Below the pieces are notes generated by a model. That model worked only from the letters and a program-made list of their open reading frames with translations, made no database searches and was not told the DNA's origin. Both the position numbers and the translations under genes were made by a program. From the NCBI GenBank assembly GCA_964609305.1, contig CAZSRK010000002.1, positions 1-64,000 of the forward strand: a stretch of 64,000 bases of DNA, given 5' to 3'. This DNA is from CAKSXP01 sp964609305. Its GTDB lineage: Bacteria; Bacillota; Clostridia; Oscillospirales; Oscillospiraceae. Within the stretch, counting starts at the first letter, position 1. Each line of letters starts with the position of its first letter. Of the stretch, positions 53,934-63,422 are shown piece after piece.

Positions 53934-55883
53934 TCATATATCCAGGGCCGCAAAATATGCGCGGAAGTTTGCCTGCGTGGCGGTGCCCGGACGCACGCAA
54001 TCGCCGATATTCACAACCTCGCTTGCACAGTCGCGCAATGCGTCGGCTACGCTCTCAAGCGGGCGCTGGCCGACAGAGCATATGACGGTGTCGGCCTCAA
54101 ACAGCACCTCTTTTCCCTGGGCGTCGGCGCAGACAAGGCCCTCGCCGGTGACGCGCAGCCCGCGCATTCCGGTATGTATGCTGATGCCGACACTTTCCAT
54201 ACGCGCAAGAAGTATTGGACGGTGACGTCCGTTGGCGTCCGGGCATACACTGTCCTGCATCTCAACGACGTCGACCTTCTTTCCCTCCTGCGCCAGGTGC
54301 ACGGCCGCTTCGCATCCTACCAGGCCTCCGCCGAGGATCACGACTCTGTCTCCAACCCTGGTCCCGGGCTCTGACAGATCGTTTGCGACTATAACGTTTT
54401 CCCTGTCGATGCCCGGCAGAGGCGGGATGACGGGCTGTGCCCCGACCGCGCAGATGAGTACGTCCGGCTCCAGCTCGCGGCACAGCTCCGGCGTCACGGC
54501 GGTGCCGAGGCGTATATCCACGCCCGCGCGGCGAAGCTGTGTCTCACGAGTCGCGACAAAGGCAAACAGATCGCTCTTGAAGTCGATCCCGCGCTCGGCC
54601 CGGAGCGCGCCGCCCAGAGCCTGATTTTTCTCGCACAGCGTCACATTGTGCCCCCGTTCGGCGGCTACGAGCGCACAGGTCAGCCCTGCGGGACCGCCTC
54701 CGGCCACAAGCACGCGCTTCGGGCTCGTCGGATGCTGGGCAAAATTCAGCTCATACTCATGTCCGATGACGGGATTGAGCGCGCAGATACGCCGGCCGGT
54801 GGCCATACGCTCGCCCATACAGGTGAAGCAGCGGCAGCAGCGGACGATCTCATCGTCCCGCCCGGTATATGCCTTCCTGGGCCAGTATGGGTCGGCCAGA
54901 AGCTGGCGCGCCATCTCAACCGTGTCGCACTTTCCGGAGGCGATAAGATCCTCCATCATCGCAGGGTCGCTGAGCGCGCCGATCGTTGAAACGGGTTTTG
55001 TCAGGACCTTCTTTGCCTTTTCGGCATACTGAACCAGGCCCCCGCGCTGCACGAACATGGGCTGGTGGGTCTTGTCAAAAGAACCCTCATGACTGCCTGT
55101 CGACATCTGTATCAGATCGACTTTCGGCTCGACCATACGCGCAAATTCCAGCGCTGTGTCAAACCCGTAGCCGTCCGGCCTGTATTCCTCGGCACTGATG
55201 CGTATCTCGATCGGGAATTTCGGCCCGACCTCGGCGCGTATCGCGTCCAGCACCTCGACAGTCAGCCGCGCGCGGTTTTCAAGGCTGCCGCCGTATTCGT
55301 CGTTGCGTCTGTTATCCGCCGGGGACAAAAACTGCTGAAGCAGCCAGCCGTGCCCCGCGTGCAGCAGGATCATCTCAAACCCCGCTTTTTTTACCAGCGC
55401 CGCGCCTTTGGCAAACTTGTCTACCAGCTCGTGTATCATCTCTTTGGGCATCTCCTCGATCACGGAGCCGTTGTCCAGCACGCAGGCGCTCGGTCCGAAA
55501 CGCTTGTTGAGTTTATTTTTGCTCTTATCCAGATTATCCGCGCCGGAGTGCATACCGCTGTGGTTGAGCTCGGCGCAGGGGATCGCCCCGTGCCGTTTTA
55601 TCGCTACGGCGGTGGTGGCAAGACCCGGCAGGGCATTGGGCATATCCAGAGCTATGTTTATGTTATGACTCTTGCCGTAGACCGTGTCCACGATGCACTC
55701 GGAGACGGTGACCACGGCCGCGCCCCCCTTTGCGCGAAGCTCGTAGAAGGCGGCGGCCTCCGGTGTCAGATATCCCTCCGGCGAGATATCCGGAAAGGCC
55801 ATCGGCGCCGAGATGATGCGGTTTTTGAGTGTGACTCCGGCAATCTTCAGCGGAGAAAAAAGATGCGGATATTTTCTTTCCAT
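53934..55883 (-). CDS. NADH:flavin oxidoreductase / 2,4-dienoyl-CoA reductase-type enzyme (Old Yellow Enzyme, Fe-S flavoprotein)
   Basis: 649 aa. The N-terminal 370 residues form an OYE TIM barrel binding FMN (HLFSPLKIAGVTLKNRIISAPM, HAGHGWLLQQFLSPADNRRNDEYGGS). The [4Fe-4S] ligands are in CRCFTCMGERMATGRRICALNP. From about residue 385 is an FAD/NAD(P)-binding half (RVLVAGGGPAGLTCALVAAERGHNVTLCEK). This is the same build as FadH, BaiCD/BaiH and enoate reductase, which reduce C=C bonds. The substrate cannot be assigned. ATG 55883 has AAGG upstream. It is a single-gene unit with its own promoter. Confidence 0.9.
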   Translation of the reverse strand: MERKYPHLFSPLKIAGVTLKNRIISAPMAFPDISPEGYLTPEAAAFYELRAKGGAAVVTVSECIVDTVYGKSHNINIALDMPNALPGLATTAVAIKRHGAIPCAELNHSGMHSGADNLDKSKNKLNKRFGPSACVLDNGSVIEEMPKEMIHELVDKFAKGAALVKKAGFEMILLHAGHGWLLQQFLSPADNRRNDEYGGSLENRARLTVEVLDAIRAEVGPKFPIEIRISAEEYRPDGYGFDTALEFARMVEPKVDLIQMSTGSHEGSFDKTHQPMFVQRGGLVQYAEKAKKVLTKPVSTIGALSDPAMMEDLIASGKCDTVEMARQLLADPYWPRKAYTGRDDEIVRCCRCFTCMGERMATGRRICALNPVIGHEYELNFAQHPTSPKRVLVAGGGPAGLTCALVAAERGHNVTLCEKNQALGGALRAERGIDFKSDLFAFVATRETQLRRAGVDIRLGTAVTPELCRELEPDVLICAVGAQPVIPPLPGIDRENVIVANDLSEPGTRVGDRVVILGGGLVGCEAAVHLAQEGKKVDVVEMQDSVCPDANGRHRPILLARMESVGISIHTGMRGLRVTGEGLVCADAQGKEVLFEADTVICSVGQRPLESVADALRDCASEVVNIGDCVRPGTATQANFRAYFAALDI

Positions 55884-55917
55884 CGCGTTTTCATCCTTCC
55901 GATTGTTTTTTTGTCCA

Positions 55918-55946
55918 TTTTATATCACACCCGGCACTATTTCCAA
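55918..55946 (-). promoter_or_regulatory. Promoter of the OYE-type reductase gene
   Basis: Minus strand TTGGAA (55941-55946), 17-nt spacer, TATAAA (55918-55923). Confidence 0.55.
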
Positions 55947-56044
55947 TACGAATTGCGTTATTAATTATATAACCGCCTGGTTATATTCCTCCCGAAGAGT
56001 CGCCGGAAACGCAAAAAATCCTCCACCTTCCGGTGGAGGATTCC

Positions 56045-56121
56045 TGGCACGCCGTAAGGGATTCGAACCCCTGACCTTCTGGTCCGTAGCCAGACGCTCT
56101 ATCCAGCTGAGCTAACGGCGC
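56045..56121 (-). tRNA. tRNA-Arg (anticodon ACG)
   Basis: Minus-strand cloverleaf: acceptor GCGCCGT pairs with ACGGCGT, the D arm contains AGCTCAGCTGGATAGAGC, the anticodon loop CTACGGA gives anticodon ACG, the variable loop is short, and the T arm has GGTTCGAATCC. The 3' CCA is encoded, with G as discriminator. The A34 would be modified to inosine to read CGN codons. Confidence 0.97.
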
Positions 56122-56222
56122 TTATCCTGAGCGCCTAAGTATGATAGCACAGCCGGAAATAAAATGCAAGTATTTTTTTGGCCTTTTGACACTTTTGCGT
56201 CCGCGTCCGACCGGAGGGCAGC

Positions 56223-56393
56223 TTACAGTCCGATAGAATTGGCCATCCCGTCGATCGCCTCACCCACGGATTTGAGGGCCTTGCCTATCATGCTGCAATG
56301 CTTTTTCTTCGGCTTTATCATCATCGCGCCGACGGCCGAGGCTCCGACGATCAGACCGATGCCCATACCTTTTACAAAGTTCATATTACTCAT
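56223..56393 (-). CDS. Small membrane-type protein, 56 aa
   Basis: Too short for most ORF lists. ATG 56391-56393 is preceded by GGAGGA at good spacing, and it ends with TAA at 56223. It starts MSNMNFVKGMGIGLIVGASAVGAMMI, a glycine-rich hydrophobic segment like those of YtxH-type proteins, followed by PKKKHCSMIGKALKSVGEAIDGMANSIGL, an amphipathic tail. Probably membrane-associated. Function unknown. Confidence 0.75.
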   Translation of the reverse strand: MSNMNFVKGMGIGLIVGASAVGAMMIKPKKKHCSMIGKALKSVGEAIDGMANSIGL

Positions 56394-56484
56394 TGTTTTT
56401 CCTCCGTTCCAACAAGTTTACGCCGCTAGTATCCCACGATATCCGTAAAATATTACAATATATAAACTATATACTAACAGCAAC

Positions 56485-56513
56485 TTGCAGAAAGCTGTCA
56501 CCTCTGATATAAT
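56485..56513 (+). promoter_or_regulatory. Promoter of recJ
   Basis: TTGCAG (56485-56490), 17-nt spacer, TATAAT (56508-56513). Confidence 0.6.
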
Positions 56514-56541
56514 ATTTTGATAAAATATGTAGGATAATATT

Positions 56542-58551
56542 ATGAAATACAACACATGGAAAATGTCATATATGCCGCCCGAGGCCCCGCAGGAGCTGGT
56601 CCGGGCGGGCTTTACCCCTCTTTTGAGCATGATCCTTTCCCTGCGTGGATACGGCGACGCCGACAGCGCACGGAGATTTCTCTCCCTGGATCCCGGAGCA
56701 TTGACGGACCCGTTCCTGCTGACGGATATGCAGCCGGCAGTCGACAGAATACGGCTGGCCGTCAGCCGCGGCGAAAAAGTCGCAGTGTATGGGGATTACG
56801 ACGTCGACGGTATAACGAGCACCTGTCTTCTCACCTGCTATCTGCGTTCACTCGGTCTCGACTGCCTGTCCTATATCCCCGATCGCATCGGCGAGGGTTA
56901 CGGCCTTAACTCCGCGGCGATAGACAGTCTGGCCGCACAGGGCGCCAGTCTGATCGTGACCGTCGACTGCGGCGTAACCGGTGTGGCGGAGACGCAATAC
57001 GCCGGCAGCATCGGCATCGATATGATAATCACCGACCACCATGAGTGTATGGATACCCTGCCCCAGGCCGTCGCCGTCATTGACCCGAAGAGGCCCGGTT
57101 GTGCGTATCCGAACGCGAATCTGGCCGGCGTCGGTGTCGCGTTCAAGCTGGTGTGCGCGATTGACGGCGACGCCGTACGCTGTCTTGACGAATACTGCGA
57201 CCTTGTCGCCGTCGGCACGATCGCCGACGTCATGCCTCTGACGGGCGAGAACCGCGTCATGACCGAAAAGGGCCTTGAAAAGCTTCGTACCAACCCGATA
57301 TACGGCCTGCGCGCCCTGATGGAGGAGGCCGGCCTGGGCAAAAAACGCCTCAACGCCGGCGCGATCGGTTTCACGCTCGCACCGCGGATAAACGCCGCCG
57401 GACGTCTGGGCCAGGCGGGGCGCGCGGCGGAGCTGCTCATGTGCAGTGACGACTGGCAGGCAGCGCAGCTTGCCGGTGAGCTGTGCCGGCTCAACCGGAG
57501 CCGTCAGGAATTCGAGACGGAGATCTGGAAAGAGGCTCTGGACATGATAGGGCCCGAACCGCCGCGGCATCCCATCGTCCTTGCCAGCAGCTGCTGGCAC
57601 CAGGGCGTTATCGGCATCGTAGCCTCCCGCCTGACGGAGACTTTTGGCATGCCCGCCATCATGATCTGCCTCGACGGGGAGAACGGAAAGGGCTCCTGCC
57701 GCAGTTACGGCGGATTCAACCTGTTTGAAGCTCTCGGCGCTTGCAGTGAATATCTTATCAGCTTCGGCGGACACGCGATGGCCGCCGGCCTGAACATACA
57801 CAGGGACAACATAGACGCCTTCCGCCAGGCTCTGGGCGAATACTATGACCGGCACCCATGCTCCGGCGAGATAAGTCTCGGGATCGATCTGCGCGTGGAC
57901 TCGGCCAGCCTGCTCACCATGGACTGCGTCGCCTCACTGGAACAGCTGGAGCCCTGCGGCAACGGCAACCCCCGGCCGACGCTGTGCATCACCGGTGCGC
58001 AGCTGCTGAGCGTCATACCCATCGGAGGCGGAAAGCATCTGCGCCTTAGAGTGCGCAAATTCGGCGTAACATACAACTGCGTGTTTTTCTCCCGCACCGC
58101 TGAAGAACTCGGCGTGCGCGAGGGAGACCTTGTGGATATAGCGTTTTTCCCGCAGATAAACGAGTTTCGCTCCAGAAGGAGTGTTCAGCTCCTGGTCATC
58201 GACCTGCGCGTCCACGATGACGGAGAGCTGCGCCGGCGCATACTCGGCGGGCTGGAGCTGTCCTGCGACGACGCACGGCAGTGTCTTCCCGGCCGGGCGG
58301 AGCTTGCGCGGCTCTGGAAAAGCCTGCTCCGTCTGCCGGACGGGGAACTGCCTCTGGAACAGGCCGTAAGCTGCTGCGGCCTGTATGCTCCGATGGCCTG
58401 TGCAGGGCTTGCCGCTTTCGCCGAACTGGGGCTTGTCACGCTCATCCGGAAAAACGGGGAAACTAGCCTGCGCGTGAACAGGCAGGCATCCAAGGTCAGC
58501 CTGTCAGACTCCCCGACTCTGCAAAGGCTCTCGCAGGAGAGCGCGTGCTGA
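56542..58551 (+). CDS. recJ: Single-stranded-DNA exonuclease RecJ
   Basis: 669 aa. The DHH domain holds YGDYDVDGITS near residue 80, TVDCGVTG, and the DHH triad in ITDHHEC. The DHHA1 domain has SFGGHAMAAGLNIHRDN, and the C-terminal OB part follows (PCGNGNPRPTLCITGAQL...). It degrades single strands 5'-3' in repair and recombination. ATG 56542 follows AGGA. The next gene is rel, starting 33 bp later; recJ-rel-dtd is a common Firmicutes order. Confidence 0.94.
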   Translation: MKYNTWKMSYMPPEAPQELVRAGFTPLLSMILSLRGYGDADSARRFLSLDPGALTDPFLLTDMQPAVDRIRLAVSRGEKVAVYGDYDVDGITSTCLLTCYLRSLGLDCLSYIPDRIGEGYGLNSAAIDSLAAQGASLIVTVDCGVTGVAETQYAGSIGIDMIITDHHECMDTLPQAVAVIDPKRPGCAYPNANLAGVGVAFKLVCAIDGDAVRCLDEYCDLVAVGTIADVMPLTGENRVMTEKGLEKLRTNPIYGLRALMEEAGLGKKRLNAGAIGFTLAPRINAAGRLGQAGRAAELLMCSDDWQAAQLAGELCRLNRSRQEFETEIWKEALDMIGPEPPRHPIVLASSCWHQGVIGIVASRLTETFGMPAIMICLDGENGKGSCRSYGGFNLFEALGACSEYLISFGGHAMAAGLNIHRDNIDAFRQALGEYYDRHPCSGEISLGIDLRVDSASLLTMDCVASLEQLEPCGNGNPRPTLCITGAQLLSVIPIGGGKHLRLRVRKFGVTYNCVFFSRTAEELGVREGDLVDIAFFPQINEFRSRRSVQLLVIDLRVHDDGELRRRILGGLELSCDDARQCLPGRAELARLWKSLLRLPDGELPLEQAVSCCGLYAPMACAGLAAFAELGLVTLIRKNGETSLRVNRQASKVSLSDSPTLQRLSQESAC

Positions 58552-58584
58552 ACACATAAAAATTATTTGAAAGGAGACGTCCAT

Positions 58585-60816
58585 ATGTCTGAGCCTTCCG
58601 ACAAAGAGATGCTCGAGCAGATGTACGACAAGCTCGTTGAAAGCATACGTTCATATAACCAGAATATAGACCTCGGGCGCGTGCGTGCGGCATACGAATG
58701 CGCTGAGCGGGCACATTCCGGGCAGAAGCGTAAGGACGGCTCCCCCTATGTCTCCCACGCCCTGGCCGCCGCCACCATTGCCGCCGGCGAGATGCATCTG
58801 GACGAGGACAGCATCGTCGCCGCGCTGCTGCACGACTGCATCGAGGACACGGCCCTCACCCACGAGGACCTGGTAAAGCAGTTCGGTACATCCGTGGCCG
58901 ACATCGTCGAGGGCGTATCCAAACTGACACGCGTGCAGTACACGAGCAAAGAGGATGAGCAGATGGAGAACATGCGCAAGATGCTCATGGCCATGAGCAA
59001 GGACATCCGCGTCATCCTCATAAAGATCGCCGACCGTCTGCACAATATGCGCACGATGGAGTACCAGACCCCCGACAAGCAGTATATCAAGAGCAAGGAG
59101 ACCATGGAGATATACGCCCCTATCGCGCACCGTCTTGGCATCCAGCGCATTAAATGGGAGCTGGAGGATCTGGCGCTTTTGTATCTTGACCCCAAGGCGT
59201 ATAAGGAGATAAACGACAGGCTCGACGCCCGCAAGGAGCAGACCGAAACCTTTATGAGCTCCATGGAAAAGCGCATCAAGGAGCGCATGGACGACTGGAA
59301 CATCGAATGCACCATATCCAGCAGGATAAAGCATATTTACAGCATCTACCGCAAAATGTATACGCAGAAGCTGGATATGGAGGAGATCTTTGATCTGTGC
59401 GCCTTCCGCGTCATCGTCAACACCATCCCCGACTGTTACAACGTACTGGGGCATATCCACGACATGTTCAAGCCAGTCCCCGGAAGGTTCAAGGACTATA
59501 TCGCAACGCCCAAGCCCAACGGCTATCAGAGCATACACACGACCGCGATCGGAAACGAGGGCATTCCCTCTGAGGTGCAGATACGCACCTGGGACATGCA
59601 CAGGACGGCTGAATACGGCGTGGCGGCGCACTGGAAGTATAAATCCGGCTCGACCGGAGTCAAGGAGGGCGATGAGGAACGCTTCGCGTGGGTGCGTCTG
59701 CTGCTCGAGACGCAGCAGGACAGCGACGCGCAGGATTTCTTCAACGATCTGAAAGTCGACATGTTCGCCGACCAGGTGTTCGTTTTCACGCCCAACGGCG
59801 ACATAATCAACCTTCCGGCCGGAGCTACTCCCATAGATTTTGCATACAGCATCCACTCCGCAGTCGGCAACAGCATGACCGGCGCGAAGGTCAACGGGCG
59901 CATAGTGCCGTTCAGCCACAACCTGCAAAACGGCGACATTGTGGAGGTGCTCACCTCCAAAAGTGCGCCGGGCCCGAGCCGCGACTGGCTCAAGCTGGCC
60001 AAAAGCGGGTCGGCAAGGACCAAGATCAAGCAGTGGTTCAAGAAGGAAAAGCGCGAGGAAAACGTCCAGCACGGGCGCGACATGTTCGAGGACGAATTCC
60101 GGCGCGCCGGCTTTACGATGAGCGACCTGAGCGGCGAGGAGCTTATAAATACCGTGCTCAAGAAGCTGTCCTTTTCCAGCCTTGACGATATGTATGCCGC
60201 CATCGGCTATGGCGGGGTCACCGCCGTGCGTGCGGTCAACAGGGTCAAGGAGGAGATAATAAAGGCACAGAAGCCTAAGGTCAAGGCTCTGGTGGAGAAA
60301 ATGGGCGAGCAGGCGGTGATAAAAAACGAAACCCCTGCAAAAAACGAAAAGGCCGTCCACGGTGTGCTCGTAGAGGGGCTGGACAACTGCCTTATCAAAT
60401 TTTCCCGCTGCTGTACGCCGGTCCCCGGCGACGAAATCGTCGGCTTCATAACCCGCGGCTATGGCGTATCCGTACACAGGCGTGACTGTGAAAACTATAA
60501 ACGAAGCCTGAAAAACCCGGAGGAGGCAGACCGCTGGATAAAGGTGGGCTGGGCCGACGCGATAACCGACCGCTACACCACGACGCTGACCATCTCTTCC
60601 AGGGAACGCGACGGCCTTGTCATGGACGTTGCGACGGTGCTCAATTCCCTGTCTGCCAAAGTGCGCAGCCTGTCTGCACGCGATATGGGCACGGGCAAGA
60701 GCATAGTAAACGTGACACTGGAGGTGTCAAACCTCGATGATCTGAAGGGGATCATCCGCAAGCTAAGCGGTATAAACGGGGTCATCGAAGTTACAAGAGG
60801 AGGCGCTCCGGTATGA
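58585..60816 (+). CDS. relA: Bifunctional (p)ppGpp synthetase/hydrolase Rel
   Basis: 743 aa. The HD hydrolase domain is intact (HALAAATIAAGEMHLDEDSIVAALLHDCIEDT, IKIADRLHNMRTM). The synthetase domain contains KPNGYQSIHTTAI and VQIRTWDMHRTAEYGVAAHWKYK. TGS, zinc-finger and ACT (TISSRERDGLVMDVATVL) domains follow. Both activities look present. It sets the stringent response. ATG 58585 follows AAAGGAG. It overlaps dtd by ATGA. Confidence 0.97.
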   Translation: MSEPSDKEMLEQMYDKLVESIRSYNQNIDLGRVRAAYECAERAHSGQKRKDGSPYVSHALAAATIAAGEMHLDEDSIVAALLHDCIEDTALTHEDLVKQFGTSVADIVEGVSKLTRVQYTSKEDEQMENMRKMLMAMSKDIRVILIKIADRLHNMRTMEYQTPDKQYIKSKETMEIYAPIAHRLGIQRIKWELEDLALLYLDPKAYKEINDRLDARKEQTETFMSSMEKRIKERMDDWNIECTISSRIKHIYSIYRKMYTQKLDMEEIFDLCAFRVIVNTIPDCYNVLGHIHDMFKPVPGRFKDYIATPKPNGYQSIHTTAIGNEGIPSEVQIRTWDMHRTAEYGVAAHWKYKSGSTGVKEGDEERFAWVRLLLETQQDSDAQDFFNDLKVDMFADQVFVFTPNGDIINLPAGATPIDFAYSIHSAVGNSMTGAKVNGRIVPFSHNLQNGDIVEVLTSKSAPGPSRDWLKLAKSGSARTKIKQWFKKEKREENVQHGRDMFEDEFRRAGFTMSDLSGEELINTVLKKLSFSSLDDMYAAIGYGGVTAVRAVNRVKEEIIKAQKPKVKALVEKMGEQAVIKNETPAKNEKAVHGVLVEGLDNCLIKFSRCCTPVPGDEIVGFITRGYGVSVHRRDCENYKRSLKNPEEADRWIKVGWADAITDRYTTTLTISSRERDGLVMDVATVLNSLSAKVRSLSARDMGTGKSIVNVTLEVSNLDDLKGIIRKLSGINGVIEVTRGGAPV

Positions 60817-61256
60817 GAGCCGTCATAACAAGAGTAAAATCCGCTTCGGTCACGATAGGCGGAAAGGTCGTTGCAGAAATCGGCCGGGGGTTTCTGGTCC
60901 TGCTCGGCGTACACACGGATGACACCGAGGCTGAGGCGAGAAAAATTGCAGATAAAATATGCGGCCTGCGGGTATTCGAAGACGCAAACGGCAAAATGAA
61001 CATATCCCCGGCGGACGCCGGCGCGCAGCTTCTGATAGTCAGCCAGTTCACGCTTTACGGCGACTGCCGCCAGCGGCGCCCCGGCTTTACAAACGCCGCG
61101 CGGCCGGAAACGGCCGTGCCTCTGTACGAGCTTTGCATCAGCCAGTGCCGGGAGCGCGGCTTCCTCGTCGAGACCGGCGTGTTCGGCGCGGACATGGACG
61201 TAAGCTCCGTAAACGAGGACCCGGTCACGCTGATACTCGACACAAAGGAGCTTTAA
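60813..61256 (+). CDS. dtd: D-aminoacyl-tRNA deacylase
   Basis: 147 aa. It removes D-amino acids mischarged on tRNAs. The start MRAVITRVKSASVTIGGKVVAEIGRGFLVLLGVHTDDTE is typical, the active-site SQFTLYGDCRQRRPGF is intact, and FTNAARPE and the C-terminal GVFGADMDVSSVNEDPVTLILDTKEL complete it. It is the third gene in the recJ-rel-dtd order, coupled to rel by ATGA. Confidence 0.97.
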   Translation: MRAVITRVKSASVTIGGKVVAEIGRGFLVLLGVHTDDTEAEARKIADKICGLRVFEDANGKMNISPADAGAQLLIVSQFTLYGDCRQRRPGFTNAARPETAVPLYELCISQCRERGFLVETGVFGADMDVSSVNEDPVTLILDTKEL

Positions 61257-61354
61257 CCGTCCTCACGCCGCGACTCGGCATATTGCAGGGCAAAAACACT
61301 TTATACTTAATACTTTTATACCATATATCATAAAACAGACCTGGAGGTTAAGCA

Positions 61355-61966
61355 ATGCTGATAAAACAACTCCCCCTCGGCCAGATCGAGACGAACTGCT
61401 ATATCGTCACCGATGAAGACACTCTCGAGTGCGCTGTCATCGACCCGGGCGACGAATCCAACGTCGTGCTCGACTACCTTGAGCGCAACAGGCTCACCTG
61501 CCGGTATATTTTCCTGACCCACGGACACTTTGACCACACCATGGCCGTTCAGGCCGTTTATGAGGAGACTGGCGCGACAGTGTGCATAAACGAAAAGGAT
61601 GTGAACCTTGAGATCGGCTCCATCCCCTACCGCTTTACCCCGCCCAAGGGCTCCATATACTACAAGGAGGGCGACGAGTTCACGGTCGGCTCCCTTGTTT
61701 TTCATGTGATCGAGACCCCGGGGCATACCCCCGGGAGCGTTACGCTCATGTGTCAGGATGCGCTCTTTACCGGCGATACTCTCTTCCGCGATTCCTGCGG
61801 CCGCACGGACTTTCCCGGAGGAAGCATGGAGCAGGAGCTGGCCAGTCTGCGGCGGCTATATGAGCTGCCCGGCGATTATGAGGTCTATCCCGGGCATATG
61901 GACGTCACCACGCTTGAGCGCGAGAGGAAGTTCAACTTTTATATGCGAAGCGCGATCGGGGGGTAA
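61355..61966 (+). CDS. MBL-fold metallohydrolase (GloB-like)
   Basis: 203 aa metallo-beta-lactamase-fold hydrolase. The metal site is THGHFDHTMA (HxHxDH) near residues 55-65, with the second His in ETPGHTPGS and the bridging Asp in LFTGDTLF. It is the short form of the glyoxalase-II-like group (YcbL) that opens thioester or lactone bonds. ATG 61355 follows GGAGG. It is same-strand with dtd (98 bp gap). The second MATE gene begins 3 bp after its stop. Given mgsA elsewhere, a glyoxalase role is possible, but no GloA is seen. Confidence 0.9.
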   Translation: MLIKQLPLGQIETNCYIVTDEDTLECAVIDPGDESNVVLDYLERNRLTCRYIFLTHGHFDHTMAVQAVYEETGATVCINEKDVNLEIGSIPYRFTPPKGSIYYKEGDEFTVGSLVFHVIETPGHTPGSVTLMCQDALFTGDTLFRDSCGRTDFPGGSMEQELASLRRLYELPGDYEVYPGHMDVTTLERERKFNFYMRSAIGG

Positions 61967-61969
61967 GAG

Positions 61970-63304
61970 GTGGCATCGACCCAGAGAGATCTGACCGCCG
62001 GCAGCGTCCGGCGACAGCTTATCCTCTACGCCATACCGATTATTACGACCAGCCTTCTTCAGGCGGCCTACGGCATCGTGGACATGCTGGTCGTCAGCCG
62101 CTTTGTCGGCGAAAACGGCACCAGCGCCGTCAACAACGCAAACCAGATAACGTTCCTGATAACAAACGTCGCCATCGGTCTGAGCAACGGTGGCAGCGTG
62201 CTTGTCGGCCAGTATTTCGGCAGCGGCGACAGGAACAGTCTGGAAAAGACGATCGGCACGTTTATGACTATCTTTGCCGTGACCGGGGCAGCCTTTGCGC
62301 TGCTGTTTTTCCTGCTCTCGGGGCCGATAACGACGCTTCTGCGCGCTCCGGCCCATGAGGACACCCATGCCTATCTGAGCGTATCTGCCTGGGGCTTTTT
62401 CGCCGTGTTCACATACAACATGCTCGCCTCAACGCTGCGGGCTGTTGGAAATTCGCGCACCCCGCTGTACTGCGTGCTCGTCTCCACCGTTGTAAACATC
62501 GGGCTGGACCTTCTGTTTGTCGGCCCTCTCGGCATGGGTACGGCGGGCACCGCTCTTGCAACCGTCATCGCGCAGTATGCCTCCGTCCTGCTCGCGCTGG
62601 GCTATATGCTGCTGCACAAGGACATCTTCCCGTTCCGTCCCGCTCTTTTCAGGCCGGACGGAGCAAAGACGCGCCTTATCTTCAAGGTCGGCGTACCCTG
62701 CGCCATACAGTGGACGGTTGCGAGCATCTCGTGACTGGCTGTCACCTGGCTGATAAACGGCTACGGCGTTACATACTCTGCCGCCTCCGGCATAAACTCC
62801 AAAATCCGCGATTTCTCGCATGTTTTCATCCTGGCGATGAGCACGGGCACCTCCGCCATGATTGCGCAGACGCTCGGCGCGCGAAAATACGACCGTGCAA
62901 AGCAGGTCATGTACACGGCCATGCGCCCTTCTCTGCTGCTGGCCGCCGTGGGTATTGCCATCTCCTGCATTTTCGCCCGCCAGCTTGCCGGACTGTTCAC
63001 CGACGACGAGCAGATCATAAAATACACGGCTCTCAACCTCAGGATAGAGATGATAAGCGAGCTGTGGTATGCCGTTTTTCTGATATATCACTCTCTGATG
63101 ACAGGGGCCGGGCATACTAAACTCGTGCTGTTTTCCTCGTTTTGCAACTGCATCCTCGTGCGAGTTCCCCTGGCCATACTGTTAAACGCGCTGTTTGGCA
63201 TCGTCGGAGTATACGCCGCCTGCGCGATCGCGCCCATAGTGTCCATACCGATCGGCATGATCTACACAAAGCGCGGGACCTGGCGCACGAGCCTTGTAGA
63301 GTGA
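61970..63304 (+). pseudogene. MATE family efflux transporter, interrupted by in-frame TGA
   Basis: The first half (254 codons from GTG 61970, GGGG upstream) is a normal MATE N-terminal bundle (GSVRRQLILYAIPIITTSLLQAAYGIVDMLVVSRFVG) and ends at TGA 62732-62734, after WTVASIS. The same frame continues LAVTWLINGYGVTYSAASG..., DFSHVFILAMSTGTSAMIAQTLGARKYDRAKQVMYTAM, to the natural stop at 63302-63304. Relatives have Trp at this place (SWLAVTW), so TGG to TGA is the simplest change. Other genes in the window end in TGA, which argues against TGA being read as Trp. It is distinct from the MATE gene at 312. Confidence 0.82.
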
Positions 63305-63311
63305 CAAACGC

Positions 63312-63350
63312 AATAAATCCGCACTGCACATGCCGCAGCGCGGATTTATT
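63312..63350 (+). terminator. Terminator after the second MATE gene
   Basis: AATAAATCCGC and GCGGATTTATT with an inner CTGC/GCAG form a hairpin. The T tract is weak (TTATTAC). Confidence 0.65.
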
Positions 63351-63422
63351 ACTATTTGTAACTAAAAACTTTCCGCCATGTGTGATAGGATAGAACTATA
63401 CAGAATAAAGGAGGCCTTCAAG

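Noticed and set aside
58651..60477. 608-codon open frame antisense to rel
   Set aside because: No recognisable domain. rel is complete and conserved.
62732..62734. Selenocysteine or TGA=Trp recoding in the second MATE gene
   Set aside because: MATE proteins do not use selenocysteine, no SECIS-like stem is evident right after it, and other genes here end in TGA (for example metN, cysS).
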